Shown here: positions 1 to 5,001 of the stretch, piece by piece | Position numbering within the stretch: the first letter of the stretch is position 1 | Layout of the letters: each line of letters starts with the position of its first letter | Source: Brevundimonas sp. UBA4609 | GTDB taxonomy: Bacteria > Pseudomonadota > Alphaproteobacteria > Caulobacterales > Caulobacteraceae | Reading direction: 5' to 3' | Length of the DNA: 5,001 bases | Assembly: GCA_002386585.1 (NCBI GenBank) | Contig: DGIZ01000107.1 | Location: 1-5,001 of the forward strand | The notes under the pieces: model-generated | What the model saw: only the letters and a program-made list of their open reading frames with translations | The model's database searches: none | Told to the model about the DNA's origin: nothing | Translations under genes and position numbers: made by a program

Positions 1-568
1 CGGCGGCGGCGGCGGCCTCGAAGGCGGCGCGGGCCGGCGCCGGGTCGAACAGGTAGCCTTCCAGATAGACGATGGCGCTGTCGCCGATGACGGCGGCGTC
101 GACGTCCGCCATGGTCAGCTGGTTGGCGGCGCCCAGGAAGGTGCACATGGTCCGCTGGCCGTCCGGCGTGACGTTGATCAGGCAACGGCCGGTGCCGAAA
201 CCCTTGCCGGCGCCGTCTTCCAGCGCGGGGGTGTCGAAGTGGACGCCGACGGCGCGGATGTCATGGCTGAAGACCTCGCCCAGCGTATCCTTGGCCACCT
301 TGCCGATATAGGCCGCGCGGCCGCCGAACGAGCCGACGCCCGCCACGGTGTTGCCCGCCGAACCGCCGGACGCCTCGACCCCCGCCGCCATGGCGTCATA
401 CAGGGCCGCGCTCTGATCCTCGTCGACCAGTTGCATCGAGCCGGGAACCAGGCCCTTGGCCTCCAGGAAGGCCGGTTCGCACGGCGCCAGGACGTCTACG
501 ATGGCGTTGCCCAGGGCGCAGACGTCGAAGCGGGCGTTTTGGGCGAAGGGGGGCAGGGCTTGGGTCAT
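1..568 (-). CDS. PfkB-family kinase, adenosine kinase-like (partial, N-terminal part)
   Basis: The reverse strand reads open from an ATG at 568 to the left edge, giving 189 complete residues of a protein whose family usually has about 330, so the C-terminal part is missing. Seen: FDVCALGNAIVDVL at residues 14-27 (the first beta strand with the substrate-binding Asp25 of ribokinase-type kinases), the SGGSAGNT glycine-rich segment at 67-74 followed by GxGSFGGRAAYIGKVAKD (PfkB signature 1), and a lid/beta region TGRCLINVTPDGQRTMCTFLGAANQL at 126-151. Together these look most like the adenosine kinase branch common in alphaproteobacteria, a cytoplasmic enzyme that phosphorylates adenosine (or a related nucleoside or sugar) with ATP. 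The catalytic DTxGAGD motif, needed to confirm activity, lies outside the window, and the exact substrate cannot be settled without it. The ATG at 568 is the only good start before the conserved strand. Its ribosome site is weak (GGGG about 5 bases upstream). It is transcribed divergently from the ATP-grasp gene. Confidence 0.88.
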   Translation of the reverse strand, partial: MTQALPPFAQNARFDVCALGNAIVDVLAPCEPAFLEAKGLVPGSMQLVDEDQSAALYDAMAAGVEASGGSAGNTVAGVGSFGGRAAYIGKVAKDTLGEVFSHDIRAVGVHFDTPALEDGAGKGFGTGRCLINVTPDGQRTMCTFLGAANQLTMADVDAAVIGDSAIVYLEGYLFDPAPARAAFEAAAAA

Positions 569-646
569 GCGCGCCCCATAGCGGGCGAGGCGGCCGCGCG
601 CCAGTGCGCCGGCCCCGCCGTCGTGCGAAAAGCGGCCCTTCACGCC

Positions 647-676
647 GGTCCGACGGCGGCCTAAAGCCGTCGGACC
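647..676. repeat. 11-bp perfect inverted repeat upstream of the ATP-grasp gene
   Basis: GGTCCGACGGC at 647-657 is the exact reverse complement of GCCGTCGGACC at 666-676, with an 8-base spacer GGCCTAAA. It ends 40 bases before the ATP-grasp start. It could be an operator dyad or a hairpin in the 5' untranslated RNA. It has no following T-run, and lies between divergent genes, so an ordinary gene-end terminator is unlikely. Confidence 0.7.
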
Positions 677-686
677 TGTTGCAGAC

Positions 687-701
687 GGCCCTCGTCGGGC
701 C
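687..701 (+). promoter_or_regulatory. Small GC hairpin next to the ATP-grasp ribosome binding site
   Basis: GGCCC at 687-691 and GGGCC at 697-701 can pair across the 5-base loop TCGTC, followed by TTTC and then the GGAG ribosome site at 706-709. In RNA it would sit just upstream of the ribosome site. A 5-bp stem can arise by chance in DNA this GC-rich, so a regulatory role is only a possibility. Confidence 0.25.
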
Positions 702-716
702 TTTCGGAGCCGCGCC

Positions 717-1607
717 ATGACCGACGTCGCCGTCCTGACCCCCGATCCGGCAGACCCCACCTATTCGACCCTGTGGCCCGGCGTGCTGGACCGGCTGGGC
801 GAGGCGCTGGCGACGGCAGGGATCACGGCCCGCCCCACCCCATGGACCGACCATGTCGAGAACGCCCGCGCCCTGATGGACTATCCGCTGGTCCTGCCCC
901 TGCTGGTCTGGGGCTATCATCAGGATCACGACCGCTGGCTCCAGGCCTGCACGACCTGGGCCGAGGCGGGCGCGCCCCTGGCCAACCCGGCCGAGACCCT
1001 GCGCTGGAACGCCGACAAGCGCTATCTGGCCCGCCTGTCGGAAAAGGGCGTCGCCGTCCCGCAGACGATCTTCGCCGACCACGTCGACGCTGCGGTTCTG
1101 GAAGCCGCCTTCGCCGCGACCGGAGCCGAGGCCCTGATCGTCAAGCCGACCGTCTCGGGCGGCGCCTGGCGCACCCTGCGGGTGACGGCGGGCGATCCGC
1201 TGGACATGGCCCTGGCCAACGCCCCCGTCGGCGGCACGATGATCCAGCCCTACCTCAAGGCCATCGAGACGGAGGGCGAGACCTCCCTGCTCTATTTCGG
1301 CGGCGAGCTGAGCCATGTGGTGAACAAGCGCCCCGGCGCTGCGGGAGAGTTCCGCATCCAGACCCAGTACGGCGGCCGCTATCAGGCGCTGGACGTCGCG
1401 CCGCAGGGCGCGCTGGATCTGGCCGAACGCACCCTGGCCGCCATCGGCGAGGACCTGCTCTACGCCCGCATCGACATGACGCTGAACGCCGACGGCGACT
1501 GGGTGCTAATGGAGGCGGAACTGATCGAGCCGGACTTCTACCTGGCCGCCGCGCCGGACGCCCGCGCCCGCTTCGGCCAGGCGGTGCGGGCCCGGCTGGA
1601 GCGCTAA
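717..1607 (+). CDS. ATP-grasp ligase, DcsG-like (orphan)
   Basis: A complete 296-residue protein, close to the roughly 300 residues of its family. It starts at ATG 717 with GGAG seven bases upstream and ends in TAA. The N-terminal pre-ATP-grasp domain (about 1-90) begins with a VAVLTPD strand. The ATP-grasp fold follows: RWNADKRYL at 96-104 with nucleotide-binding Lys101, LIVKPTVSGGA at 140-150 with Lys143 and a glycine-rich loop, MIQPYL at 175-180 as the adenine hinge, then Glu184/Glu188, FGGELSH at 194-200, KRPG at 204-207, and metal ligands in RIDM (Asp253) and MEAELIEPD at 265-273 (Glu266, Glu268). The RWN..K and ELIEP patterns recall DcsG, which closes O-ureido-D-serine to D-cycloserine using ATP, and the many uncharacterised proteins annotated after it. 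Known of the fold: ATP activates a carboxylate as acyl phosphate, which an amine or similar nucleophile attacks. No other cycloserine gene is visible, so I infer a ligase of unknown substrates, acting in the cytoplasm, probably transcribed alone. Confidence 0.85.
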   Translation: MTDVAVLTPDPADPTYSTLWPGVLDRLGEALATAGITARPTPWTDHVENARALMDYPLVLPLLVWGYHQDHDRWLQACTTWAEAGAPLANPAETLRWNADKRYLARLSEKGVAVPQTIFADHVDAAVLEAAFAATGAEALIVKPTVSGGAWRTLRVTAGDPLDMALANAPVGGTMIQPYLKAIETEGETSLLYFGGELSHVVNKRPGAAGEFRIQTQYGGRYQALDVAPQGALDLAERTLAAIGEDLLYARIDMTLNADGDWVLMEAELIEPDFYLAAAPDARARFGQAVRARLER

Positions 1608-1620
1608 AACACGGCCGTCA

Positions 1621-1641
1621 CCCTCGGGCTTGTCCCGAGGG
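1621..1641 (+). terminator. Candidate hairpin terminator after the ATP-grasp gene
   Basis: An 8-bp perfect GC-rich stem (CCCTCGGG/CCCGAGGG) with loop CTTGT begins 13 bases after the TAA. No T-run follows, so it is not a classical intrinsic terminator. It may block or end transcription through stem strength, or protect the mRNA end. Confidence 0.4.
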
Positions 1642-1723
1642 CCCATGGCACGACTAAGCTGGCGCCTACCGCCCTTACGCTCATGCGCAACAGCCCCGCT
1701 GCAGCGTTCTGGTTACGAATGGG

Positions 1724-1744
1724 CCCTCGGGACAAGCCCGAGGG
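1724..1744 (-). terminator. Candidate hairpin terminator after nth
   Basis: The same 8-bp stem with the complementary loop (ACAAG on the plus strand) lies 15 bases beyond the nth stop on the minus strand. It lacks a U-tract directly behind it. In the nth transcript the whole 31-bp arm pair could also fold into one long stem, and that longer stem is followed closely by a TTTT at the end of the ATP-grasp gene. Confidence 0.4.
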
Positions 1745-1759
1745 TGACGACTTCTTAGA

Positions 1760-2524
1760 TTATACCCCCATGAAGCTGGCGCGCGACGGGCACAGGTCGG
1801 AGATCACGCAGGCGCCGCATTTCGGTCGCTGCGCCAGGCAGGTATAGCGGCCGTGCAAAATCAGCCAGTGATGCGCCTTGGGCAGCCAGGTCTCGGGCAC
1901 CACCTGATGCAGTTGCGCCTCCACCTTGTCCGGCGTCGCCGCATTGGCCAGCCCCAGCCGATGCGAGACGCGGAAGACGTGGGTGTCCACCGCAATGGCC
2001 GGCTCGATCCCCAGTTCGTTCAGCACCACGCTGGCGGTCTTGCGCCCCACGCCCGGCAGGGCCTGCAGGTCGGCGCGGTTCAGCGGCACCTCGCCGCCGT
2101 GCTTCTCGACCAGCATCCGCGCGGCGGCGATGACGTTCTTCGCCTTGGTGCGATACAGGCCGATGGAGGCGATCAGGGGGATCAGCCCCTCCTCGCCCAG
2201 GGCCAGCATCTTCTGCGGCGTGTCGGCGATGGCGAACAGGGCCTTGGTCGCCTTGTTGACCCCCACGTCCGTGGCCTGGGCCGACAGGGCGACCGCCACC
2301 ACCAGAGTGTAGGGATTGACGAAGTCCAGCTCGGTCTTCGGATCGGGCATGACGCCCGACAGGCGGACGAAGATCTCCTCCACCCGGTCCTCGTCCGGCG
2401 GCCAGCGGATGATCGCCCCCACGGGCGCCGTCTTCGGCTGGCGCGAGCGCTTGCCTAGGGGCGGAGTCAGAGCGGCCTTCTGAACGGCCTTCTTCTGGCG
2501 GGAGGCGGATTTCAACGGAGCCAT
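1760..2524 (-). CDS. nth: Endonuclease III, base-excision repair DNA glycosylase/AP lyase
   Basis: A 254-residue protein that removes oxidised pyrimidines from DNA and nicks the resulting abasic site. Seen: the LSAQATDVGVNKAT segment at 80-93, the helix-hairpin-helix LPGVGRKTA at 156-164 with catalytic Lys162, AVDTHVFRV at 178-186 with catalytic Asp180, HHWLILHGRYTC at 218-229, and the four iron-sulfur cysteines 229, 236, 239 and 245 in the C-x6-C-x2-C-x5-C spacing of the family. The E. coli protein has 211 residues. The extra length here is a Lys/Arg/Gln-rich N-terminal tail of roughly 40 residues (two basic clusters at about 5-16 and 25-31), with no predicted fold and a possible DNA-contacting role. 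An in-frame TGA lies a short way upstream of ATG 2524 and no other ATG precedes the fold, so the start is probably right, although GGAGG sits only one base before that ATG. A TTG at codon 4 is a possible alternative. It is convergent with the ATP-grasp gene and divergent from the amidohydrolase gene. Confidence 0.97.
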   Translation of the reverse strand: MAPLKSASRQKKAVQKAALTPPLGKRSRQPKTAPVGAIIRWPPDEDRVEEIFVRLSGVMPDPKTELDFVNPYTLVVAVALSAQATDVGVNKATKALFAIADTPQKMLALGEEGLIPLIASIGLYRTKAKNVIAAARMLVEKHGGEVPLNRADLQALPGVGRKTASVVLNELGIEPAIAVDTHVFRVSHRLGLANAATPDKVEAQLHQVVPETWLPKAHHWLILHGRYTCLAQRPKCGACVISDLCPSRASFMGV

Positions 2525-2629
2525 GCCTCCGCTTCGCCTTCCGCGGGCGCGTCGTCAACGGGGGACGATCCGCTTGACGCCAGGGCCGCCTTCGCACAAG
2601 CCCGGACTGAGGGACAGGGGAAGACGGCC
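2525..2629. promoter_or_regulatory. Divergent promoter region between nth and amidohydrolase genes
   Basis: This 105-base gap must contain the start signals of both genes. An inverted pair CGTCAA (2553-2558) and TTGACG (2574-2579), 15 bases apart, resembles two outward-facing sigma-70 -35 boxes. The matching -10 positions are poor on both sides (CAAG-like rightwards, GAAGCG leftwards and almost on the nth start), so promoter use is unproven, and the pair could equally be an operator dyad. AGGGGA at 2616-2621 is the ribosome site for the amidohydrolase gene. Confidence 0.35.
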
Positions 2630-3973
2630 ATGATCCAGTTTTCGCGCGCGCTGATAGGGGCGGTCTTTCTGGCGACAGCCGCGTCGGCGTCGGCCCAGAC
2701 GCCCCCTGTCGACAATCGGATCATCGCCTATCATGGCGCGGTCCTGATCGACGGCACGGGCGCCGCGCCGCGTAACGGAACCACCATCCTCGTCCAGGGC
2801 GAGCGCATCCTGGCGATCCAGCCGGACGCCGACGCCACGCCTCAGGGGGCCGAACGGATCGATGTCTCCGGCCTTCATGTTCTGCCGGGTCTGATCGACA
2901 GCCATGTGCATATCGCCACGCCGCCGAACGCAGAGGAGGCGCACGCCCACATGCGGCGCTGGCTCTACTCAGGCGTCACCGCCGTGCGCGGCATGGCCGA
3001 CGACCTGCGCTCCGTCGGCGAATTGGCGCGCCAGGCGCGGGTGGGAGAGGTTTCGTCGCCCGACATCTATTACGCAGCCCTCATGGCGGGCGAAGGCTTC
3101 TTCAACGACCCGCGCACCCAGGCGGTGACGGCGGGCGAGATTCCCGGCCAGACGCCCTGGATGCAGGCGATCACCACCGAGACGGACCTGTCCCTGGCCG
3201 TCGCCATGGCGCGCGGAACCTCAGCGTCCGGGATCAAGATCTACGCCGGCCTGCCGGCCGAACGCATCGCCGCGGTCACGGCTGAAGCCCATCGCCAGGG
3301 CGTTCCGGTATGGACCCACGCCATGGTCTATCCGGCGACGCCGCAGGAGGTGATCGACGCCCGCCCCGACGTCATGTCCCACGCCTGCATCCTGGCCCAT
3401 CAGGCCCAGCCGCCGGCCGACCGTCCCCAGAGCTACGCCAGCCGCACGCCGATCGACCGCGCTCCCTTCCTGAACGGCGACAATCCCGTGGTGCAGGGCC
3501 TGCTGAACCAGATGCGCGACAAGGGGATCATCCTGGACGCCACCGTCTGGGTCTACGCCGATCAGGATCGCGCCGTCGCCAACCGGCCGGGGGCCCGCCA
3601 GCCCATCTGCTCCGGCCCCATGGTCTTCGCCCTGACCCGACAGGCCTATCGCACCGGCGTCGCCATCGCCGCCGGCACGGACGGAGAGACGCCGGACGTC
3701 GATCCCTGGCCCGCCCTGCTTGAGGAGATGGAGTTGCTGCAGAACGCCGTCGGCATGACGCCGGGCGATGTCATCGTCGCCGCCACCGCCACCGCCGCCC
3801 GCGCCCTTAATCAGGAGGCCGATATGGGGACGCTGGCGCCGGGCAAGCTGGCCAATATGATCTTCGTGGTCGGCGACCCATCCGCCGACGTGGCCAATCT
3901 GCGCCGCCTGGTCCTCACGGTGAAACGGGGGCGGCGTTTCGACCGCGCCGATTTCACCCCGGCTCAGGATTAG
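2630..3973 (+). CDS. Exported metal-dependent amidohydrolase (imidazolonepropionase/prolidase-like)
   Basis: A complete 447-residue protein of the amidohydrolase superfamily. Residues 1-22 form a typical signal peptide (Arg6, hydrophobic core 8-17, cleavage motif ASA before Gln23), so it should act in the periplasm or outside. The metal-centre residues are all present in the expected order: HVH at 92-94, Lys203 in SGIKIYAG (expected to be carboxylated and to bridge two metals), His230 in WTHAMV, His251 in SHACI, and Asp351 in AAGTDGE. The C-terminal MGTLAPGKLANMIFV at 399-413 returns to the small beta-sandwich domain begun at 33-82. Characterised relatives with this layout hydrolyse dipeptides such as Xaa-Pro or Xaa-Arg/Lys, or cyclic amides, but the residues visible here do not fix the substrate. 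The start at ATG 2630 is supported by AGGGGA eight bases upstream and by the signal peptide beginning there. It is divergent from nth, and the efflux gene follows 95 bases later on the same strand. Confidence 0.9.
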   Translation: MIQFSRALIGAVFLATAASASAQTPPVDNRIIAYHGAVLIDGTGAAPRNGTTILVQGERILAIQPDADATPQGAERIDVSGLHVLPGLIDSHVHIATPPNAEEAHAHMRRWLYSGVTAVRGMADDLRSVGELARQARVGEVSSPDIYYAALMAGEGFFNDPRTQAVTAGEIPGQTPWMQAITTETDLSLAVAMARGTSASGIKIYAGLPAERIAAVTAEAHRQGVPVWTHAMVYPATPQEVIDARPDVMSHACILAHQAQPPADRPQSYASRTPIDRAPFLNGDNPVVQGLLNQMRDKGIILDATVWVYADQDRAVANRPGARQPICSGPMVFALTRQAYRTGVAIAAGTDGETPDVDPWPALLEEMELLQNAVGMTPGDVIVAATATAARALNQEADMGTLAPGKLANMIFVVGDPSADVANLRRLVLTVKRGRRFDRADFTPAQD

Positions 3974-4068
3974 GCTCCCAACCTGCGACCTTTTTACGCA
4001 GCTCGCCCTTGTATTCTGGACATCGCCGTCCATTTTACGCCCCGAAATCGAAGCGAGCTGTCTCCTCC
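3974..4068 (+). promoter_or_regulatory. Leader with nested inverted repeats before the efflux gene
   Basis: This 95-base gap is less GC-rich than its surroundings and holds several short symmetries. CAGCTCGC at 3999-4006 pairs with GCGAGCTG at 4053-4060. Inside it TGGAC at 4017-4021 pairs with GTCCA at 4028-4032 around 6 bases. TTTTACGC occurs twice directly, at 3992-3999 and 4033-4040. CTGCG/CGCAG at 3983-4001 can also pair. No clear Shine-Dalgarno sequence precedes ATG 4069, where TCTCCTCC lies instead. The TGGAC-N6-GTCCA dyad is a reasonable operator candidate, since EmrA-type efflux genes are often controlled by MarR or TetR repressors, but no regulator gene is in view. I see no terminator for the amidohydrolase, so some read-through is possible. 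Confidence 0.4.
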
Positions 4069-5001
4069 ATGGCCCTCCCCGCCCCGCTCAAGAAGCGCCT
4101 GCCCCTGATCGTCGCCGGCGTGGTCGGCGTGGGCCTCATCGTCGGGGGGCTCGTCTGGTGGCAGGGCAAGCAGCGCTGGGAAGGCACCGACAACGCCTTC
4201 GTCCAGGCCGACACCGTGGCCGTCAGCCCGCGCATCGGCGGCGAGGTGGTCGAAGTCCTGGTCAAGGACAACCAGCGCGTCGAGGCGGGCCAGGTTCTGG
4301 TCCGACTGGATGATGCGGACGCCCGCGCCGCCCTGGCCCAGGCCGAAGCCAATCTGGCGGCCCTGACCGCCGCCGTGGCCAATGTCGACGCCCGCGCCCA
4401 GCAGGAGCAGGCGACCATCGCCGCCCGCGCCGCCGCCGTGACCCAGGCTCAGGCCCAGGCGAACCTGGCCCGCGCCGAGGTCGACCGCTACGGCAAGCTG
4501 GCCGATCAGGGCTGGGTGTCGCAGCAGCGCATCGAGACCCAGCGCGCCACGGCCGAGACCGCCCGCGCCTCGGTCGCCCAGGCCCAGGCCGACCTGACCG
4601 CCCAACAGCGCACCGCCGCCGTCCTCGGCTCGACGCGCGAACAGAGCGTGGCCGCCGTCGAACAGGCCCGCGCCCTGGTCGATCAGGCCAGGCTGACCCT
4701 GGACCGCACCCTGATCCGCGCCCCCGTGGCCGGCGTCGTCGGCGCGCGCGGCGTGCGCATCGGCCAGGTGGTGCAGGCGGGCGGCCCGCTGATGTCGGTG
4801 GTGCCGCTGCAGGACGTCTATGTCGTCGCCAACTTCAAGGAGACCCAGGTCGGACGGATGCGGCTGGGCCAGGAGGTCGAGATCAAGGCCGACGCCTTCC
4901 CCGGCCGGTCGCTGCACGGCCGTATCGACAGCTTCGCCCCGGCCACCGGCTCGGAATTCGCCCTGATCCCGGTCGAGAACGCCACCGGCAACTTCACCAA
5001 G
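4069..5001 (+). CDS. EmrA/HlyD-family membrane fusion protein of a multidrug efflux pump (partial)
   Basis: 311 residues are visible and the gene continues past the right edge; family members usually have about 350-400, so only the C-terminal end is missing. A short basic N-terminus (LKKR at 7-10) leads into one membrane segment at about 11-31, anchoring the protein in the inner membrane with its body in the periplasm. TDNAFVQADTVAVSPRIGGEV at 40-60 is the typical EmrA entry to the first lipoyl half (about 50-83). A long Ala/Gln/Arg-rich coiled-coil hairpin spans about 85-212, and LIRAPVAGVVGARGVRIGQVV at 215-235 is the second lipoyl half. The beta-barrel NFKETQVGRMRLGQEVEIKAD follows at 255-275, then the SEFALIPVENATGNFTK stretch that is characteristic of EmrA. 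Known role: it links an inner-membrane drug transporter, usually EmrB of the MFS/DHA2 type, to an outer-membrane channel. I infer that such a transporter gene lies just downstream. ATG 4069 is chosen because the basic-then-hydrophobic anchor starts there, despite a poor ribosome site. Confidence 0.93.
   Translation, partial: MALPAPLKKRLPLIVAGVVGVGLIVGGLVWWQGKQRWEGTDNAFVQADTVAVSPRIGGEVVEVLVKDNQRVEAGQVLVRLDDADARAALAQAEANLAALTAAVANVDARAQQEQATIAARAAAVTQAQAQANLARAEVDRYGKLADQGWVSQQRIETQRATAETARASVAQAQADLTAQQRTAAVLGSTREQSVAAVEQARALVDQARLTLDRTLIRAPVAGVVGARGVRIGQVVQAGGPLMSVVPLQDVYVVANFKETQVGRMRLGQEVEIKADAFPGRSLHGRIDSFAPATGSEFALIPVENATGNFTK

Larger units (their letters stand above)
569..716. promoter_or_regulatory. 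Divergent intergenic region between kinase and ATP-grasp genes
   Basis: This 148-base stretch separates two genes transcribed away from each other, so it must hold both promoters unless one gene is read from elsewhere. I see no convincing -35/-10 pair in the GC-rich sequence. Its clear structure is an 11-bp perfect inverted repeat at 647-676, a smaller GC hairpin at 687-701, and the GGAG ribosome site at 706-709 that serves the ATP-grasp start. Confidence 0.5.
1616..1749. repeat. Paired-palindrome (REP/BIME-like) element between convergent genes
   Basis: Positions 1616-1646 and 1719-1749 are perfect 31-bp reverse complements enclosing a 72-base centre. Each arm is itself a hairpin: CCCTCGGG and CCCGAGGG around 5 bases (1621-1641 and 1724-1744). 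The element fills almost the whole gap between two genes that end facing each other, starting 8 bases after the ATP-grasp stop and ending 10 bases from the nth stop. A repeat of this kind, with CTCGGG...CCCGAG palindromes and flanking GTCA/TGAC, is what I would expect of dispersed intergenic repeats in alphaproteobacteria, but only one copy is in this window, so dispersal is inference. Likely effects are transcript ending or 3'-end protection for both genes. The centre holds no open reading frame of note, only a 10-bp palindrome CGCTGCAGCG at 1697-1706. Confidence 0.8.

Noticed and set aside
1..16. CGG/GGC triplet run at the left edge
   Set aside because: It encodes a run of alanines in a helix of the kinase on the minus strand; short triplet runs are common in such GC-rich genes and need no special explanation.
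396..1316. A 306-codon open frame on the minus strand opposite the ATP-grasp gene
   Set aside because: Its product is rich in Gly, Arg and Gln with no recognisable domain, as expected of an antisense frame in very GC-rich DNA. The plus-strand gene in the same place has full ATP-grasp motifs.
1755..2597. A 280-codon minus-strand frame overlapping nth
   Set aside because: It is nth read in another frame: low-complexity Arg/Gly/Pro protein with no motif, while the 1760-2524 frame carries every endonuclease III residue.
4320..4700. Repeated GCC/CAG-rich pattern that looks like a DNA repeat
   Set aside because: It is the Ala/Gln/Arg heptad-like coding of the membrane fusion protein's coiled-coil hairpin, not a tandem repeat at the DNA level.
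3994..4917. A 307-codon minus-strand frame opposite the EmrA-like gene, and the similar one at 3221-4033 opposite the amidohydrolase
   Set aside because: Both give Gly/Asp/His/Leu-rich repetitive products typical of antisense reading of Ala-rich coding sequence; the plus-strand frames are clear family members.
1..5001. CRISPR array, tRNA, rRNA, insertion sequence or prophage genes
   Set aside because: I looked for evenly spaced direct repeats, cloverleaf-like segments, transposase or integrase motifs and found none that hold up. The only notable repeat is the single inverted pair at 1616-1749.

Overview
The window is very GC-rich and densely coding, with strong G/C bias at third codon positions. 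It looks like a chromosomal stretch of an alphaproteobacterium, most likely the Caulobacterales (Brevundimonas or Caulobacter type). That placement is inferred from composition, from the style of the proteins and from the type of intergenic palindrome. There is no rRNA, tRNA, transposase or phage gene to anchor it.

Layout: (1) Positions 1-568, minus strand: the N-terminal part of a PfkB-family sugar/nucleoside kinase, most like bacterial adenosine kinase, running off the left edge. (2) 569-716: a divergent intergenic region with an 11-bp perfect hairpin and a second small hairpin just before the next gene. (3) 717-1607, plus strand: a complete 296-residue ATP-grasp protein resembling the cycloserine-forming ligase DcsG, without other cycloserine genes nearby. 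(4) 1608-1759: a convergent intergenic region filled by a 31-bp perfect inverted repeat whose arms are each themselves hairpins. (5) 1760-2524, minus strand: endonuclease III (nth) with all catalytic and iron-sulfur residues. (6) 2525-2629: a short divergent promoter region. (7) 2630-3973, plus strand: an exported metal-dependent amidohydrolase with a complete set of metal ligands. (8) 3974-4068: a leader with nested inverted repeats and a short direct repeat. (9) 4069 to the right edge, plus strand: an EmrA/HlyD-type membrane fusion protein, cut off after 311 residues.

The genes do not form one obvious pathway. The kinase is a nucleoside or sugar salvage enzyme, Nth is base-excision DNA repair, the amidohydrolase is a periplasmic hydrolase of unknown substrate, and the EmrA-like protein probably starts a multidrug efflux operon whose pump gene should lie just past the right edge. 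The least explained parts are the orphan DcsG-like ligase, the paired-hairpin element at 1616-1749, and the structured leader before the efflux gene. I see no strong evidence of a wholly new multi-gene system.
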